Shown here: positions 42,683 through 43,396 of the stretch, one piece after another | Layout: each line of letters starts with the position of its first letter | Numbering within the stretch: the stretch's first letter is position 1 | Origin: Candidatus Rifleibacteriota bacterium | GTDB lineage: Bacteria; Riflebacteria; Ozemobacteria; Ozemobacterales; Ozemobacteraceae | Reading direction: 5' to 3' | NCBI GenBank assembly: GCA_029560455.1 | Contig: JAKQKW010000432.1 | Location: forward strand, 1 to 43,396 | Length of the DNA stretch: 43,396 bases | Translations under genes and position numbers: made by a program | Notes under the pieces: model-generated | What the model was told of the DNA's origin: nothing | The model's database searches: none | Seen by the model: only the letters and a program-made list of their open reading frames with translations

Positions 42683-43003
42683 ATGATGTTTACTCGCCTG
42701 TACATCGGCGAGAATGATGAGCTTGGCAAAAGCTCATTTCGTGATATTCTCGTGACTCTTTCTGAGAGCGAACTGGTGCCGCGCACTCTGGTTTTCTGGA
42801 ATAATGCGGTCAAGGCATGCGTCGAGGGCAGTCCGCTGTTGCCGACCATCAATAAAATCGAGCGTCTCGGTGTGAGGGTGCTGGTGGCCGGCCACGCTCT
42901 CGATAAACTCAATCTCAAGAATTCAATGCGCGCCGGCAAGCTGGCGAACCATTTCGACCTTCTCGAAGCGATAAATCAGGTACAAAAGGTTGTTACCTTC
43001 TGA
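42683..43003 (+). CDS. DsrE/YedF-like protein
   Basis: The 106-residue core has the pattern MMFTRLYIGENDELG, LVFWNNAVKACVEGSPLLPTI, LGVRVLVAGHALDKLNL and HFDLLEAINQVQKVVTF. This matches the DsrE-like C-terminal domain of YedF, a sulfurtransferase-like family tied to selenium/sulfur metabolism. The conserved Cys of YedF (in a G-T-C segment) is absent; the position reads VAGHALD. The frame stays open upstream to a CTG at 42587 that has AAGGA nine bases before it, so the real protein may be 32 residues longer, starting with CTG. The ATG at 42683 has no ribosome site. The tRNA array lies just downstream. Confidence 0.65.
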   Translation: MMFTRLYIGENDELGKSSFRDILVTLSESELVPRTLVFWNNAVKACVEGSPLLPTINKIERLGVRVLVAGHALDKLNLKNSMRAGKLANHFDLLEAINQVQKVVTF

Positions 43004-43039
43004 TTTCTGCCAGATTTGCAAAAAAAACAGTTTTTTTTG

Positions 43040-43068
43040 TTGACAGCGGGGCACGTTAATGATAACAT
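43040..43068 (+). promoter_or_regulatory. sigma70-like promoter of the tRNA array
   Basis: Perfect TTGACA (43040-43045), 17 bases, TAACAT (43063-43068). It lies 20 bases before the first tRNA. Confidence 0.65.
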
Positions 43069-43087
43069 CACTTTGTCATCGCGACAA

Positions 43088-43160
43088 GGGCGGTTAGCTC
43101 AGTTGGAAGAGCTCCTGGTTTACACCCAGGTGGTCGGCGGTTCGAACCCGTCACCGCCCA
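43088..43160 (+). tRNA. tRNA-Val (anticodon TAC)
   Basis: 73 bases. The acceptor GGGCGGT pairs with ACCGCCC, the anticodon loop TTTACAC gives TAC, and the discriminator is A. The bases after it are CCG, so CCA is not encoded. Confidence 0.95.
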
Positions 43161-43167
43161 CCGCAAT

Positions 43168-43243
43168 GGATCGGTAGTTCAGTTTGGTTTAGAACGCCGC
43201 CCTGTCACGGCGGAGGCCGCGGGTTCGAGTCCCGTCCGATCCG
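43168..43243 (+). tRNA. tRNA-Asp (anticodon GTC)
   Basis: 76 bases. The acceptor GGATCGG pairs with CCGATCC, the anticodon loop CTGTCAC gives GTC, and the discriminator is G, as usual for Asp. CCA is not encoded. Confidence 0.95.
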
Positions 43244-43256
43244 TTCTCAGTTTTAA

Positions 43257-43329
<73 letters not shown>

Positions 43330-43341
43330 TTTGTTTTGCCC

Positions 43342-43396
43342 GGCGGCATAGCCAAGTGGTAAGGCGAAGGTCTGCAAAACCTTTATTCATCGGTTC
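43342..43396 (+). tRNA. tRNA-Cys (anticodon GCA), cut by the window end
   Basis: It begins GGCGGCATAGCCAAGTGGTA. The anticodon stem-loop AAGGT-CTGCAAA-ACCTT gives GCA. The T arm and 3' acceptor are outside the window. Confidence 0.9.

Overview
The window looks like a chromosomal segment of a Gram-negative bacterium from a poorly characterised lineage. The evidence for a Gram-negative envelope is a heptosyltransferase-like glycosyltransferase, a GmhB-type heptose bisphosphate phosphatase, an AsmA-family protein, a lipoprotein and many exported proteins. The recognisable housekeeping genes (tig-clpP-clpX, prmA, cinA, thpR) sit among many exported or membrane proteins of unknown function. I see no phage, transposon, CRISPR array or rRNA. 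The mix of TPR, HEAT, HD-GYP and PilT-like proteins would fit a candidate phylum such as Riflebacteria, but that is only a guess. Promoters are sigma70-like (TTGNNN, usually 17 nt, then TATAAT), Shine-Dalgarno sites are mostly AGGAGG-like, and none of the complete tRNA genes encodes CCA.

Layout. 1-2.1 kb: the end of an HD-GYP gene, a BMP-family substrate-binding protein, and a secreted glycine-rich protein with its own promoter. 2.2-4.6 kb, minus strand: an apparent operon of an LmeA-like lipid-binding protein, a membrane-anchored zincin-like metallopeptidase, a Trm112-like zinc protein and a TIM-barrel sugar isomerase/AP-endonuclease-family protein. 4.8-7.1 kb, minus: an exported protein joining a calcineurin-type phosphoesterase, an endonuclease/exonuclease/phosphatase domain and a long acidic tail. 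7.5-11.1 kb: tRNA-Leu, tRNA-Gly, then tig-clpP-clpX. 11.4-16.4 kb: a nucleoside phosphorylase (mtnP type) convergent with a PfkB kinase, a TLC-like nucleotide transporter, and gmhB with a heptosyltransferase. 16.7-21.6 kb: a DUF4105-like exported protein, a PilT-like ATPase fused to a cyclic-nucleotide-binding domain, cinA and thpR. 21.7-32.2 kb: unknown exported proteins, a lipoprotein with a duplicated domain, a large AsmA protein, a STAS protein, and a secreted protein with 11-residue cationic repeats. 32.3-40.3 kb: an apparent operon of a degenerate 5'-nucleotidase-like protein, a GAF-GAF-HD-GYP phosphodiesterase, a membrane receptor with a degenerate class III cyclase domain plus HEAT repeats, a TPR protein and prmA. 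40.4-43.4 kb: a second glycine-rich secreted protein, a DUF6263-like exported protein, a DsrE/YedF-like protein, and a tRNA array Val-Asp-Phe-Cys cut by the window end.

The best candidates for something undescribed are four. The first is the 32-40 kb operon, where two nucleotide-handling domains appear to have lost their catalytic metal ligands beside an apparently active HD-GYP enzyme. The second is the pair of glycine-rich exported paralogues at the two ends of the window, which share 16 identical bases at the -10 region and the same Shine-Dalgarno sequence. The third is the exported double phosphoesterase. The fourth is the exported protein with LEA/synuclein-like 11-mer repeats.
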